A stretch of DNA of 64,000 nucleotides from Rhynchopus sp. YZ270_cl-10. Taxonomy: Eukaryota > Euglenozoa > Diplonemea > Diplonemida > Diplonemidae. Where the stretch lies: contig OZ037877.1 of NCBI GenBank assembly GCA_964035575.1, forward strand, positions 496,001-560,000. The letters are read 5' to 3'. This document shows, piece by piece, positions 33,101 to 44,425 of the stretch. How positions within the stretch are numbered: the stretch's first letter is position 1; each line of letters begins with the position of its first letter. Under the pieces are notes generated by a model, which saw only the letters and a program-made list of their open reading frames with translations, was not told the origin of the DNA and made no database searches. Made by a program: the position numbers and the translations under genes.

Positions 33101-33349
33101 GTTGAACACAGTGTCCTGCGTCGCATAGTCGCCAATACCCTTCGTCTCCGCGCAGTGCGACTGAAAGCTGTAGTCAAACGCAAAGGCCTTTTCCGCGCCG
33201 GTGTCTGGGTTGGTGATGAACGTTTTCGACCCTACCTCTTCCTGGGTCATGCGGACCACGCGTGTTGCGCTTGCATTCCGCTCTCTACCGTTGAACAGAC
33301 GCATCCGAACTGCGACCATGACGGACTCACCCTCACCCTCCTCCGCCAT
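30115..33349 (-). CDS. Kinesin-3 (KIF1-type) motor protein, 3' end uncertain
   Basis: Minus-strand exons are 33349-32530, 32321-30541 and probably 30245-30115 or beyond. The first donor is GTATTT (an exception here), the second GTATGG. The motor domain (1-355) has P-loop GQTGAGKS (105-112), switch I NPESSRAH (222-229, with Ala where SSRSH is usual) and switch II DLAGSE (260-265). A coiled-coil neck follows, then an FHA domain at about 484-576 (VIGRGS, ENHCSV), and a C-terminal beta-rich segment with TDVYLEALGN and DVDLKDFSNCKHENVWVRYKLG as in kinesin-3 tails. Kinesin-3 motors carry membrane cargo, including intraflagellar or vesicular cargo, toward microtubule plus ends. The third exon keeps phase and adds about 43 residues. 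I could not locate the final exon, and the unspliced frame runs into repeats to 29826. Confidence 0.85.
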
Positions 33350-34670
33350 TGCGAGGTGGGAAGGGAGGGGGGATTGGGGATGTAGGTCTGGGGTAGCGGT
33401 AGAGAGTGTCGGGGGGGAATATGAAATTCGAGGAAGAAGAGGTTAAGGGGGGTTAGTCCAAGTCGTGTTTTTAATATTTCGGTTATGGCCAAATCTGAGG
33501 GGAAGACAAGGGTGTTCGGTACGTCCTATCGCGGAGGAATGCTGTGCACAGAAAAAGGCCCCTTTTTCCTGCCCTTCTCGCACCACCTAGGAATAGGTAA
33601 AGTGCGTTGAGAAAGGGGGGAAAGTCCTCAATTTAAAATAATAAAACCTACATTCTCGAACTTTTCTACTGACGTGATTTTCATTGGACGCATCCCCTTT
33701 TAAACTTTTTTAAAACTTCAGCAAAAAAAAATACGGAACAAAACAAAACGCTTATAAGATGAACCTAATCTAAGCCTCTCGTTCATTAGATCTTTAACGA
33801 TATCGCACAGCATCTAAAGAGACGAGAGCGTTTGGTCATCTAGTAGAATACGGTATATGGAGAGGGAGGAGGAGGAGAGTAAGGTGACGTCAAGAAAAAA
33901 AAAACTCCCCTCTGATGCAAAAAGTGTCATGTGTCGTTTTCCCACATACCCCCCTTCTTGTAGTTGTTTGATGCGTTAACGCTTCTACACACACTGTCTC
34001 TCACCTTGTAGGGTGGTGTTGTGGAGCACGGTTGGGTTGAGTGAACGACATTGACACTTTCCGCTCACAAAGTAGTGTGCGGAAAAACAGCATCTCAGAG
34101 AGAGGGTTGGGAACATAAAACAGAAAGGGTTTTTGGTGCTCCTGAAAACCCCATTTTGCGTACTTGTTGCGTACTTAGTGCGTAGTTGTTGCGTACTTGG
34201 TATTTTTTATTTCTGGAGTACCAGTTGTGGTGAATCTTATCCAAAATCATAAAACAAAAAAAACCTCTGATATTGGAATAAGAACACCACACAACACACA
34301 CCAAGGATCTGCACGTTGCATGCTGTGTAAGTGGAATAAAAAAAAGAGAAGTTGAAAGCGTGCAAAACGCCTCAGAAATAAAAAAAATTGTTGAAGAAGT
34401 TGAGTAGCTGCGAATGATGCATCTCTCATCTCACCCCCCTCACAATGCACACCTTAAAGAATAATACCCCCCTTTATGTTTCGCTATTTCGAATCTACAG
34501 AATAAGAACGGTACCCTATTTGTACTATATATCCACACAACACCCTAAATGCGGACAAATGGCTTAGCCTGATAAAAACTGCTGGAGAGACTATGTGTAG
34601 TTTGCCACCTATTACAACACTCCACTTCTTTCCCCCCAAAAAAATAGCAATTTTCCCTATTTTCCCCTTT
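33350..34670. other. Intergenic stretch between kinesin and ankyrin genes
   Basis: No gene recognised. At 34125-34245 is a repeat with three to four GCGTACTT or GCGTAGTT units preceded by GGTGCTCCTGA; a second copy lies at 57450-57545. A CTTATAAGATGAACCTAATC motif near 33750 resembles CTTATAAGATGACCCTAAGC-type sequences at 22723, 25560 and 48245. Confidence 0.5.
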
Positions 34671-37259
34671 TCAGTATAAACAATTAAACTGCGTCAGGTC
34701 TACTTTGCATCGGAAGATGATCAACGCCCTTCGCTTTGGCGGGCGGGGTACCGGCATGTCTTCGGACCCATATCCACCGTGGGTACTGCTTCCTGACTTC
34801 GAGAGACTGCGTGATGGTGGGGGTTTGCGCCACATTATCTCGGACATGACGGCGGAGGCTTGTTGGGAGGACTGCACGAAGATGAGGACGTCGACCTGCG
34901 ACACCCAACGGGTGAGCACCCGCTGCACCTCGGTTGTCCCGATAGCCTGCAACCCATCGAAACAGAACCCTGCGTGGATACGGGCCTGTTTGCTCCCCGA
35001 CAGCATGCATCGGATTCCCTGCAGCGCTGCCCGCGTTGCCGCTGCCTGCATGACCGTGAAGGTCGACGTCTTCACCTCTTGCAAATGCATCCGTGCCCCC
35101 CCTGCCTCCTGCACCAAAGGTGGTGGACACATCTCCTCCATCAGACGACTCAAAAAGTCATAACACAGCTTTTCCCGCACCCCAGAGAAGGCGTACCAGA
35201 GCGGCCCAACATCCCCTTCCTCACTGTCCATGCTGAAAACATTCACGGAGCTCCCTAACGAAACCAATAACTGCGCAATATCCCATTTCTTCTCCTTGCA
35301 TGCAACCAAAAGCGGTGGGGTGCCACCCCGTCTGCATTCCAAATCTGCTCCTTTTTTATACAGCCAACGGCAGAAATGTTCAGATCCCACCATAACAGCG
35401 CTGGTTAGTGCGTTTATCGGAATTCTCTTTCCTGAAGGGACAGCGATGACCTCGTTTGGAGACCCACCTTTCTCCAGAATCAGTCTCACTACGGAGTCCA
35501 TTCGGGACTCGATAGCGGTGATGAGAGGAGGCGGGAGGCCCTGTCCAGCTGCGTTTGGGTCTGCACCTAATTCGAGAAGGAGGAGCGCAGCTACTTCACG
35601 CTGTGGAAGCAGAACCGCCTGAAGCGGGGTCACCGAGGTCACATCCCCAACATTCCCTGCCTGGTTCAGCAACGAGGCATCACAGTCCGCAAGGATCCCC
35701 ATACACTCAACCTCCCCAAGCACTGCCGCTGCAAGCATCGTATCGCTGGTAGGTTTTAGCCTCCTCAGCAAAAAATGGAGGACCTGCTTTTTTTTCATTT
35801 CTGGCAGCGTAATCGACCGAATCGTTTCAAGAAGCAGATTTGTGTTGAGCTGCGGATTCAATGCAAGAAGCACTTCGACCGACATCAAATCTCCAGAAGC
35901 TATCGCGAACCCTAGGGGACCTGCCTCAGACTCTGTACACGGTGTTGTCACGCCTTCTACAGGCATTTTGGAGCATAAAATCTTTAACGCACCAATCTGC
36001 GAATGACGGATTGTATTCACCAAGGCAGCAGTCGACACCTCCGCCCCTCTGCTTGATAGCAACAACGACAGCACCTCCGTATGCCCCTTCCCTGCAGCCA
36101 GCGTGATCGGACACATCCCTTGGTCTGCTGCTAAATTTGGTGCCGCTTCGTGGCTTAGTAATAACCCGACGGTTTCCGCATCACCCCGATCGGTCGCATG
36201 GTGCAACGGCGACCATTTAAACGAATCTACAGGATTCGGATCAGCACTAAGCGAAAGAAGTAGTGACACTACTCCTGTCTGCGCATATTGGCATGCTATA
36301 TGGAGTGGGGTGCGTCCATCAGAATCTCGGACATTAATGCAATCGGAATAATCCCAGGTTAATTCGGTGATTAAGCGTTGTGTTTGGTCAGGGCACTCTG
36401 CGAGATGTAAGGTGTCATTATGCGCCGTCATGACCTGAACCAGCTCGGAAAACTCTTTTTGCAGTCGTTTCAGCTTTGCCTTCCGACAGAGTCCGAGCAT
36501 CTGTTTCAACGCAGTTTCCTTCCCCAACCCCGCAGCAAGGTGAAGAGCGGTACTTCCATTTGCATCAGTTTCGATGATATGCATATCAACAGTCACCTCC
36601 TTTTCATCATAAACGGCTATATGCGCTTCTCCCCATCCAAGAATTGAGGATAACTTTTCAAGAGATATCTTTAACGCCGTTCGGGTCAACTCAATCGCCT
36701 CAAAATCAAAAACCTGCATGGATACCCTCAGTAAATGCAACCCTTCTGTCGTGTCAAATACCCCTTTAGGGAGGGGCCAGCTCAGTAATTCTTGGAGAAC
36801 TGCGTGGGAAGAAAATAACGCAGCGGTGTGCACTGCAGTCAAACCACGCGCATCGCGGACATCAATCAGCCCCTTTTTTGTTTTCAAAGATTGAATGATT
36901 GCGAGTTGATTGGTTTTTGCGGCGGTGTGGAGGATTGTGTGGCCTTCTTTGTCTTGCTGTGCCTTTGCTGTGGTGTCGACCTGACGCATTAATATTTCTA
37001 GCGCTTCAACAGAGCCGTTGCAGGCGGCTGCGTGCAATGGTGTTCTCCCCTTTTCATCTGTCGTGGCCACCCCAGCACCCATCGCCACCAAGGCTGCGAC
37101 AGCTTCACTATGACCATACCATGCCGCAATGTGCAGTGCACTGCATCCACTCCCATCAGGTTCGTTTAACACCTGAGGGTTCGCGTCGAACCCATTCTGC
37201 AACGCCTTCACATCACCACACAACGCAGCAGCATGCAGGGAAGGGGTCTGCTGCTGCAT
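34671..37259 (-). CDS. Large ankyrin-repeat protein
   Basis: A single 862-residue frame runs from the ATG at 37259 (MQQQTPSLHAAALCGDVKAL) to the TGA at 34671. Ankyrin repeats cover most of it. Clear ones include GCSALHIAAWYGHSEAVAAL, GRTPLHAAACNGSVEALEIL, GRTPLHIACQYAQTGVVSLL and WSPLHHATDRGDAETVGLLL, about 15 in all with some degenerate in the middle. The C-terminal 150 residues lack repeats and have no recognised domain. Ankyrin stacks bind other proteins; no catalytic part is visible. A poly-A run just before the ATG makes an upstream non-ATG start improbable. Confidence 0.85.
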   Translation of the reverse strand: MQQQTPSLHAAALCGDVKALQNGFDANPQVLNEPDGSGCSALHIAAWYGHSEAVAALVAMGAGVATTDEKGRTPLHAAACNGSVEALEILMRQVDTTAKAQQDKEGHTILHTAAKTNQLAIIQSLKTKKGLIDVRDARGLTAVHTAALFSSHAVLQELLSWPLPKGVFDTTEGLHLLRVSMQVFDFEAIELTRTALKISLEKLSSILGWGEAHIAVYDEKEVTVDMHIIETDANGSTALHLAAGLGKETALKQMLGLCRKAKLKRLQKEFSELVQVMTAHNDTLHLAECPDQTQRLITELTWDYSDCINVRDSDGRTPLHIACQYAQTGVVSLLLSLSADPNPVDSFKWSPLHHATDRGDAETVGLLLSHEAAPNLAADQGMCPITLAAGKGHTEVLSLLLSSRGAEVSTAALVNTIRHSQIGALKILCSKMPVEGVTTPCTESEAGPLGFAIASGDLMSVEVLLALNPQLNTNLLLETIRSITLPEMKKKQVLHFLLRRLKPTSDTMLAAAVLGEVECMGILADCDASLLNQAGNVGDVTSVTPLQAVLLPQREVAALLLLELGADPNAAGQGLPPPLITAIESRMDSVVRLILEKGGSPNEVIAVPSGKRIPINALTSAVMVGSEHFCRWLYKKGADLECRRGGTPPLLVACKEKKWDIAQLLVSLGSSVNVFSMDSEEGDVGPLWYAFSGVREKLCYDFLSRLMEEMCPPPLVQEAGGARMHLQEVKTSTFTVMQAAATRAALQGIRCMLSGSKQARIHAGFCFDGLQAIGTTEVQRVLTRWVSQVDVLIFVQSSQQASAVMSEIMWRKPPPSRSLSKSGSSTHGGYGSEDMPVPRPPKRRALIIFRCKVDLTQFNCLY

Positions 37260-38933
37260 TTTTTTTCCCAAAGCTTTATAAGAACCTAAGCCTCTACGTC
37301 ACTTAATAGAAATCGGTGTAAAAAAGGGGAAAAGGGGGGAAAATAAAGAAGGTGAAATGGTGTAAAGTGGGGAGGGGGAGTAAAGAAAAAAAAGGAGATA
37401 CCCTGTGAAAGGTGTGGTGGTAAAAGAGGGTTGTGAGGGAGGGATACACGACGTGGTCAAGAGGCATCTGACAAAGTGAAAATGACATCTAAAACCATGA
37501 GGTTAGATTAGATGCATTTCCTTAAATCACATTGTCATCACTTTCACTGTGGCTTGAAGTGCAGAGGATGGGAGACGCCAGACAAGGACGCGGTATCGAA
37601 ACGCGCTCTTTTTTTGCGCAAAACCGACAAATTTGATCCAAAACGCGTCTTCGAGGAGAGGGGAGGGGGTTTGACGTGGACAGGAACCTGCGTGGGGGGG
37701 GGCACTCATAATGGCAGTATTGTGATGGGAGCCCCTTGAATACGCAAAATACATCAAAAGTACATCAAAATACACCTGTATTTTGATGTATTTTGCGTAT
37801 TCCAATGGGCTCCCATCACAATACTGCCACCATTAGGCACTCATGAGAGGGGAAGAGAAAATGAATATGGGGAGGAATATCCTTTTTTGGGGGTTATATT
37901 TCATGGTGGATCGCGCTCTTGTTTTGAAAAACATTGGTTAACCATCTGAGGTAGCCACAGCAACACATTTGGCTACATTGCTGTTGGGTCGCACACTCTC
38001 ACGCCAGTGGGAAAAAATATGTCGAGTTTCTTTGTTTCGGGTTCAGTGTAGCCACAAAAGGTCTTCACTATTCCAGAAAAAAACACTTTTCTTTTTCTCT
38101 GGATATGTTCAGTTACTTTTTTCGCTATTTTTGTTGCTGTCAACATAAGTAAGGAAGAGAGATACCCACCTGTTGTCAAGCCTTCTTTGTACTAAACCCC
38201 CCCCTCCGCAGCTACTAATAGCTGGGATACACAACAATATGTCGATCTTATACGATCCAAATTTGCTCTAAAAAACTTTTTTTTTTTCCTCCCAAAAATG
38301 CAGGGAAATAGCTTGGTTTTCCTCCAAAATCAGGAATTATGCGAAAACGAAATTTTTTTCCGCCCGGTCGAAAGCGGTCGTTGCGCTTCGCAAGCCTCAC
38401 TGAGTGGAGAGGCGAAAGGTCAATTTGCGAGATAACCAAAAACGGAATGTAATCCCTTAATACGGAACTTGGTCTTGCACCTTACGTCCACTAACCGTAT
38501 GGAAAAAAATAAATGGCGCCGCAGGCGAAAAAAAAATAGGGTACGGTGTAAAAATGCTGGTTTACAACCACAGTCACTCACACAGTCACTCAACAAACCC
38601 TTTTTTGCGGAGCAAAAAAGGAAAATGGCGCCGCAGGCAAAAAAAATTAAGGGGCACGGCACATCTGCAAGCGCAGCGAGCGAAAATTTTAAGGTTCCAT
38701 CATTCCAGTCATCTGGGAGATCTGGGGGTCCGCGGGCGAGGGCCCCCCAAAAGTGCCCAAAAATCCCCTCTTTTTTTTTTTTTTTTTTTTTTTTTTCCCC
38801 CCCAAAAAATCCAGAATTATGCGATGTCGCATAATTCGGTATATGGAGCTATTTCCCTGCAAAAATGAAAAAATCATTCCCACCAGTAAAACACTCATAT
38901 ACACAAACCAAAACGTGTTCTACTTTGTGTCTT
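37260..38933. other. Intergenic stretch with a palindrome and repeat copies
   Basis: Contains the palindrome 37702-37844 (listed separately). At 38340-38690 lies a copy of the GGCGCCGCAGGCG repeat (with AAAGCGGTCGTTGCGCTTCG and a duplicated internal block). Long poly-T/A runs are also present. No gene seen. Confidence 0.5.
37702..37844. repeat. 143-bp near-perfect palindrome
   Basis: The left arm 37702-37759 (GCACTCATAATGGCAGTATT through ACGCAAAATACATC) pairs with 37781-37844. Between them an inner palindrome, TACATCAAAATACA CC TGTATTTTGATGTA, pairs with itself. This could be a foldback MITE or a cruciform-forming site. Confidence 0.85.
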
Positions 38934-39284
38934 TTAACCCCTGGAACACCAATTTGAAAAAAAGCGTCTATTTTGATAACGTTTAGGATAATGAGCTCGT
39001 AACCGGTCGCAATGGAAAGATTTTTGAATTTTCGGTATATATGAGTATGAGACTAGGAGTTTGGTCTAAAGGGAAATACCCTATTCCCTAGAGGGGTCCC
39101 TCGGGCGAGACGCTTTTTTGCATGCATTGTGACGCAGCACCCGGAATGCCACACACAGCGCGGGCTGCAAAATCATTTCAAAAAAGGAAAACTCTTGTTG
39201 CATTGTACGCAGATTCACTAAAATCTTTCAAATAAAAAAAAAATCGAGCAAAAAGACCTAACTGGCTTCTGCGAGTGGTCTGCC

Positions 39285-39527
39285 TCAGATACACACCCCC
39301 AAATAGGGGGTAAAAATAGGGGTAAAATCACAAAACGCTCCCCGGACAAAACACCCAAAACGCGCACCTACCCGCACCGACCGCTTCAAGGGTCTGTAGG
39401 TGCGGAACTGCAGACGCCCTCTGTGTTTCACCATTGTCTCGTCAACACTGAGACCTGCCGAAGGTGGTCTGAAGATCTCGACCCACTTCGCCTCGAGCAA
39501 TTCCATCAAGGAACGGCACTTGTGCAT
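39285..39527 (-). pseudogene. piggyBac transposase remnant
   Basis: The 80-codon minus-strand frame contains LSVDETMVKHRGRLQFRTYR, the conserved DDE-region signature of piggyBac transposases (S-[IV]-D-E-x-M, then GR, then Y-x-P-x-K), here with the Asp of the first acidic pair kept. Whole piggyBac transposases are 500-600 residues, so most is missing; the frame then runs into the inverted arm. It lies at the centre of the left foldback module, so the element is almost certainly nonautonomous. Confidence 0.75.
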
Positions 39528-40650
39528 GGGTCATTACTCGCTGTGTCTTCGTACGTTGTGGTGTCGGTAAATTTTTCTACACACAAAAAAACTTCTTTGG
39601 GGTTTACGAAGACCCCAAGAGCACACAAAAACAAGCTGGAAAGTGGTCAGCTTCAAAGCCTGCTGCTACCTCCGCAAAAAAGCAAAGACGCGTGTAGGTG
39701 GGGGTCTTGGGTAGTTTGTCAGGGGAGCGTGTTGTAATGTTGACCCTATTTTTACCCTATTTTTACCCCCTATTTGGGGGTGTGTATCTGAGGCAGACCA
39801 CTCGCAGAAGCCAGGTAGGTCTTTTTGCTCGATTTTTTTTTTATTTGAAAGATTTTAGTGAATCTGCGTACAATGCAACAAGAGTTTTCCTTTTCTGAAA
39901 TGATTTTGCAGCCCGCGCGGTGTGCGGCATTAGTCGGTGATTCCGGGTGATGTGTCCGGTTGTATGAAAAAAAGCGTCTCGCCCGAGGGACCCCTCTAGG
40001 GAATAGGGTATTTCCCTTGAGACCAAACTCCTAATCTCATACTCATATATACCGAAAATTCAAAAATCTTTCCATTGCGACCGGTTACGAGCTCATTATC
40101 CTAAACGTTATCAAAGCAGACACTTTTTTTCAAACCCTCTTGCAAGAGGGTAGAAAAATCGTTTTTTGCCGCTTTTTACCCTTCGATTCCGAGTTGTTCC
40201 GTCTAGGGACGCAGGGGAGTCATGGGACTTCTACTACTCAAATCAAATCTTCTTTTTTTATAATTCCGGTCAAATTCTCGCGCGGATTCCAATGGAAGCA
40301 TCAGATTTCAGTTTTGACAAGTAGAATGCAAAATGAATTTTTCCAAAACATATATATGGGAGCGTCCGCGAAAGACCCCCCCCTAAAGCTAACATCCGTG
40401 CTTATTGGTATTTCACTAATTAAAATTTTGGTATTTTATAAGATTTTTTTTTAAAATGAACTCAGAGTTAAGTTTCTGAGTTCATTAAAAAAAAAATCGG
40501 TGAAAAATTCCGAGTAGGTATTAATTTAGATAGGAAAAGCTATGTCAACAGCTATGTGTCCCCTTATTTTACCTGTAAATACTAAGGATATACAAGGAAA
40601 TCCTCACAAACACCCATATAACCACCCACAGAACAACACAACAGGGGGAA

Positions 40651-40911
40651 ATGGAATCAGCAGCCAAAGCATTCGCTCAGGAGCTGAAAACCCGGCCTTT
40701 CCGAGGCCTAAAAAACTTCGCCGAGCTGCAGGTGTATGCAGGGGTTCACTGGCAGGGGGACAAAGGGTGGGACGCGAGGAGCTGGATGCGCGAGGTGTGG
40801 AGCTCGAAGCATATGTCTCTCCATATGCAGAAGACAACCACCAGGAGAAAAGGGGTGCCCGCCGTTTACTACTCCTGTAGTTGCATCACCGGCACCCCAG
40901 GAGGACAATGA
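40651..40911 (+). CDS. Hypothetical 86-residue frame in the right foldback module
   Basis: The plus-strand frame (MESAAKAFAQELKTRPFRGL, then GDKGWDARSWMREVWSS) has protein-like composition, and a second overlapping frame (40736-40960) ends in an acidic run EDNESETKEEEEEQ. No domain recognised. It may be captured host sequence between the inverted arms of the piggyBac-type element, or a remnant of an element protein. Confidence 0.25.
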   Translation: MESAAKAFAQELKTRPFRGLKNFAELQVYAGVHWQGDKGWDARSWMREVWSSKHMSLHMQKTTTRRKGVPAVYYSCSCITGTPGGQ

Positions 40912-41645
40912 GAGCGAGACGAAGGAGGAAGAGGAGGAACAGGCGGACAATTGTCTGTAACTCTTGGAGAGACTCATCACAGAGGTCAATAGGGTCACTC
41001 AAAAAAGGGGGGTTTCTGCGAGAAAGTCGACGTCGCCGCAGACGACCCGGATCGTGAAGCTCTTTCGCGCTCTATTTAGAGTGTTCGGAGGGGGCGACAA
41101 GCCTCCACCCCCCTTTCCTCCCCCCCCCCCCCCCTTTTTGGTAATGGGTTTAGAGACAGATATTAGTGAATTCCTTCCTATATCCTTAGTATTTACAGGT
41201 AAAATATGGGGACACATAGCTGTTGACATAGCTTTTCCTATCTAAATTAATACCTACTCGGAATTTTTCACCGATTTTTTTTTTAATGAACTCAGAAACT
41301 TAACTCTGAGTTCATTTAAAAAAAAAATCTTATAAAATACCAAAATGTTAATTAGTGAAATACCAATAAGCATGGATGTTAGCTTTAGGGGGGGGTCTTT
41401 CGCGGACGCTGCCATATATGTGCTGGCGTTCCAGGGGTTAAATATTTTTTTTCCTTGTTTTTTTGCTTCCTACAACAAAGCAAAATAAGCAGGGGACATT
41501 AGTATGCCGGTGTGCCGGTGTGGCCACACCGGATAAGCCGGTGTGGGATTTTGAGAAAAAAAAAAAAAAAAGAAAAAGTCTGGTGTGACCACCCAAACCG
41601 ATTCTCCGAGGTTCTTCCGTGGTTCTTCCGTAGGTACTCCGGTAA

Positions 41646-42276
41646 GGGGGGTATACTTTTTTTTTGTTGTTTCTGGTTTTCGCCACCCGGGCGGGCTTCG
41701 AGACCTGACCACAGTATACACAGTATACTGTACTGTACAGTACAGTACAGTACAGTACAGTACAGTACAGTACAGTACAGTACAGTACAGTACAGTACAG
41801 TACAGTACAGTACAGTACAGTACAGTACAGTACAGTACAGTACAGTACAGTACAGTACAGTACAGTACAGTACAGTACAGTACAGTACAGTACAGTACAG
41901 TACAGTACAGTACAGTACAGTACAGTACAGTACAGTACAGTACAGTACAGTACAGTACAGTACAGTACAGTACAGTACAGTACAGTACAGTACAGTACAG
42001 TACAGTACAGTACAGTACAGTACAGTACAGTACAGTACAGTACAGTACAGTACAGTACAGTACAGTACAGTACAGTACAGTACAGTACACACTACATACG
42101 GGCGGTTCATTTTTTTTCAAGGGATTTTTTCCTTGCCGTCATTTTTTCGCGCGAAAATGCCATTTTTGGCACGTTTCAACCAATACAAACCCGTGGTGAC
42201 CTCTCTCAGTCAAATTTGTGGTCATTTTCCCCTTGTGACAGAAACTGAGAACAACAAAAAAAAAGTATACCCCCTA
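41646..42276. repeat. Perfect (TACAG)70 array between inverted repeats
   Basis: Seventy uninterrupted copies of TACAG run from 41736 to 42085 (350 bp). The flanks 41646-41682 and 42238-42276 are inverted copies of each other (core ACAACAAAAAAAAAGTATAC), while CCGAGGTTCTTCCGTGG at about 41608 and CCGAGGTTCCTCCGTGG at about 42286 are direct copies. All six frames are open through the array only because the unit lacks stops; it is not coding. Confidence 0.95.
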
Positions 42277-42329
42277 GCAGTTCTCCGAGGTTCCTCCGTG
42301 GTTCTCCCGTGGGTTCTCCGTACCCCCTG

Positions 42330-44425
42330 AATCACACCAAAAAGGCGGATTTTTTGAATTTTTTTCTGAATTTTATCTCCTCATACTAGGCTACAACCAC
42401 ATCTGTAGCGGTTTCTTATGTGCATGTGACCCCACCATAGACCAATCGGTCCGTTCAATCAAAAGAAATAGATGTTCGCAACTCTCATAAAAAAGTAGCG
42501 TACCGTGCGCCTGCGACGCAGCTATAAATGACGAGCGGTAGCCCACAGCTCTACCCTATGCCATAGTCACAGCTACCTATACCATAGTTTGGCTATAAAA
42601 GCGTGCGATTTTATGTCACAATTTTTGAAATGTTGCGTACCGTGGCTTCGCCAGAAAAGTTTTGATGCCATATGGTCAGACAAGGGCGCGGAAGGGAAAG
42701 AGTTGTGGAGGTCTCTGCCAAAAATGCGTGGGGAAAAAAAAATTGCCTCACACCGGCTTTTTTGGCTCACACCGGCTTTTTTTTCAAAATCTCAAACTAC
42801 CAATGTCCCCTGAAAATAAGAATCAAAAAAAAAAAAAAAAATTACAAATAAAAAAATCTACGTCGGACAAAAAAGAAAAAAGAGACACCCCTCTTCCCCT
42901 TATTAGCTCAGGGCAGCTAGCTCTCAGCTAGGTCAGGTTGGGGGGGGCAGGGGGGCCGCACGGTGGACTGGTCGGACCCTTGACTGGTCTAAAAAATGTC
43001 ATATCACTCGTCAGACTGTACCTCTGTTTTGTTCCCTCAAACCGCAACCAGTAGATGAGGGTGGTCATATGACTGAGGGCATGACCAATCCACAGTACGA
43101 GGAGGGGGAGAGAGATTGAAGAAAGAAAAGAAAGAACCCCCTCCCACATCTACTTGGGACTTCGCAAAACCTGCCAAATGCTTTAATGTGGCGAAGGTTA
43201 AACTGCGGGCACGGGAAATACTTTCTTTTCTCCCCTTACTTTTTTGATACTCTGTTTGTATTAGCACAGCTGCCACCAGTCTGTGTTATACACTTTTAAG
43301 CATATCATTCGAACGGTCACTAATAACGGGAGGCAGGGAAGAAGGGGAGAGGAAAACTCAGGGGAATAGGGGGTGGGGAAACTTCTAGGGGACACGGGAT
43401 GAGGGTAGGGGGTGAGGATGTTGAGGGGGGTAATAGGAGGCGGATAAATACCCGGGGAAATAAATACAAAAAAGATATAAAAAAAAAACACGGAACACAC
43501 TCCAGACACAACTTCGCAATGTATTTTTTTTTTCTGTACAAACTGGATCTTTTTTTTCTCGTCATTTACCTGAATTGATACATCTGGTCGGGTCTAGCCC
43601 TGTAGGTGTTGGTGTGGTGGTGATTAAGAAGGGGGGGAGAGCTTTGGGGAGTTTTTTCCTCGGGTAAGGGTAACCCGATTTGTAGCCCCATAAAACAAAG
43701 AAGAAATCGCTATGCAGAGAAAGAAGAGATCGCTGGCAGTTGGCTCGCAGCAATCGATCACTGCCTGATGATGGGGTTAAGGGCGAGGCGGCGGGAGAAC
43801 TACGTGCGCACACCCGGAGAGGATCCCGAGGCAGGCTCCATGACGCGGGAGAGGGCTCTGTTGACTCTGTTAGCGATGATGGCGATGAGGCTCTCTGGTG
43901 GTATCTCCGGGGGTTTGTGTCCACGCAAACCCTCACGAACGAGCGTAAGCTAAATTCTGTTTGAGCTTGAGTGCACCCTCGCTTCCGACCAAACCCCTTG
44001 AGAGGATCAGGGGAGTGACCGCCGCAGAACTCGCGCTGCAGACAGCAGCACTCTACAGGGAGAAAGCCCTGCAGGCAGCCGCCAGCACTGAGGAGAGGGA
44101 CGCGTCGAAAGATGCCCCTCAGATGGTGGTTGAGGTGGAACTGGAGTTGCCGGCTTGAGCAGATACGGGAGGGGCTGCAGGAGGAGACAACCTCTTGACA
44201 GGAAGCGCCGGAAGGGAGTACAACTTCGACCGAGAAGACTTCGCAGGAAAAATCCCGGTACCCCCGGTTTGTGGGAAAGCTTGGAGTACTTTTTTTTTTT
44301 CCAGAAAAATTCTTTGTTTTTTTTAGTGAGCTATTTTACACCGATTTTATTACAAACGGAAGCATGGTTAAAAATTCCGAAGGAAAATAAGACAGTTATT
44401 TTAAAATTGGCTACAAAACACATAC
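42330..44425. other. Gene-poor stretch downstream of the EF-hand gene
   Basis: Contains short fragments of repeats (GTACCGTGGCTTCGCCAGAAAAG at 42639, inverted relative of about 13300-13345). At 43740-44260 is GC-richer sequence with short plus-strand frames (for example 43961-44158: TAAELALQTAALYREKALQA) of unknown nature. The same GC-rich piece could hold the last exon of the minus-strand EF-hand gene; a minus frame there ends in a Ser/Pro-rich tail, but the acceptor is not clear. Confidence 0.35.

Larger units (their letters stand above)
38938..41437. mobile_element. piggyBac-type DNA transposon flanked by TTAA, with long inverted arms
   Basis: Terminal inverted repeats begin CCCCTGGAAC at 38938 and end GTTCCAGGGG at 41437. 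Each is flanked by TTAA (38934-38937, 41438-41441), the piggyBac target duplication. Inside are two foldback modules: arms about 38952-39330 and 39742-40136 flank the transposase remnant, and arms about 40345-40595 and 41170-41430 flank about 570 bp of GC-richer sequence. Each module looks like an inverted duplication of one element end. The whole is 2500 bp. Confidence 0.85.

Noticed and set aside
41470-42330. Long open frames on both strands through the TACAG array (about 200-270 codons)
   Set aside because: The five-base unit has no stop in any frame, so the frames are a product of the microsatellite; they encode only repeated YSTVQ or CTVLY units.
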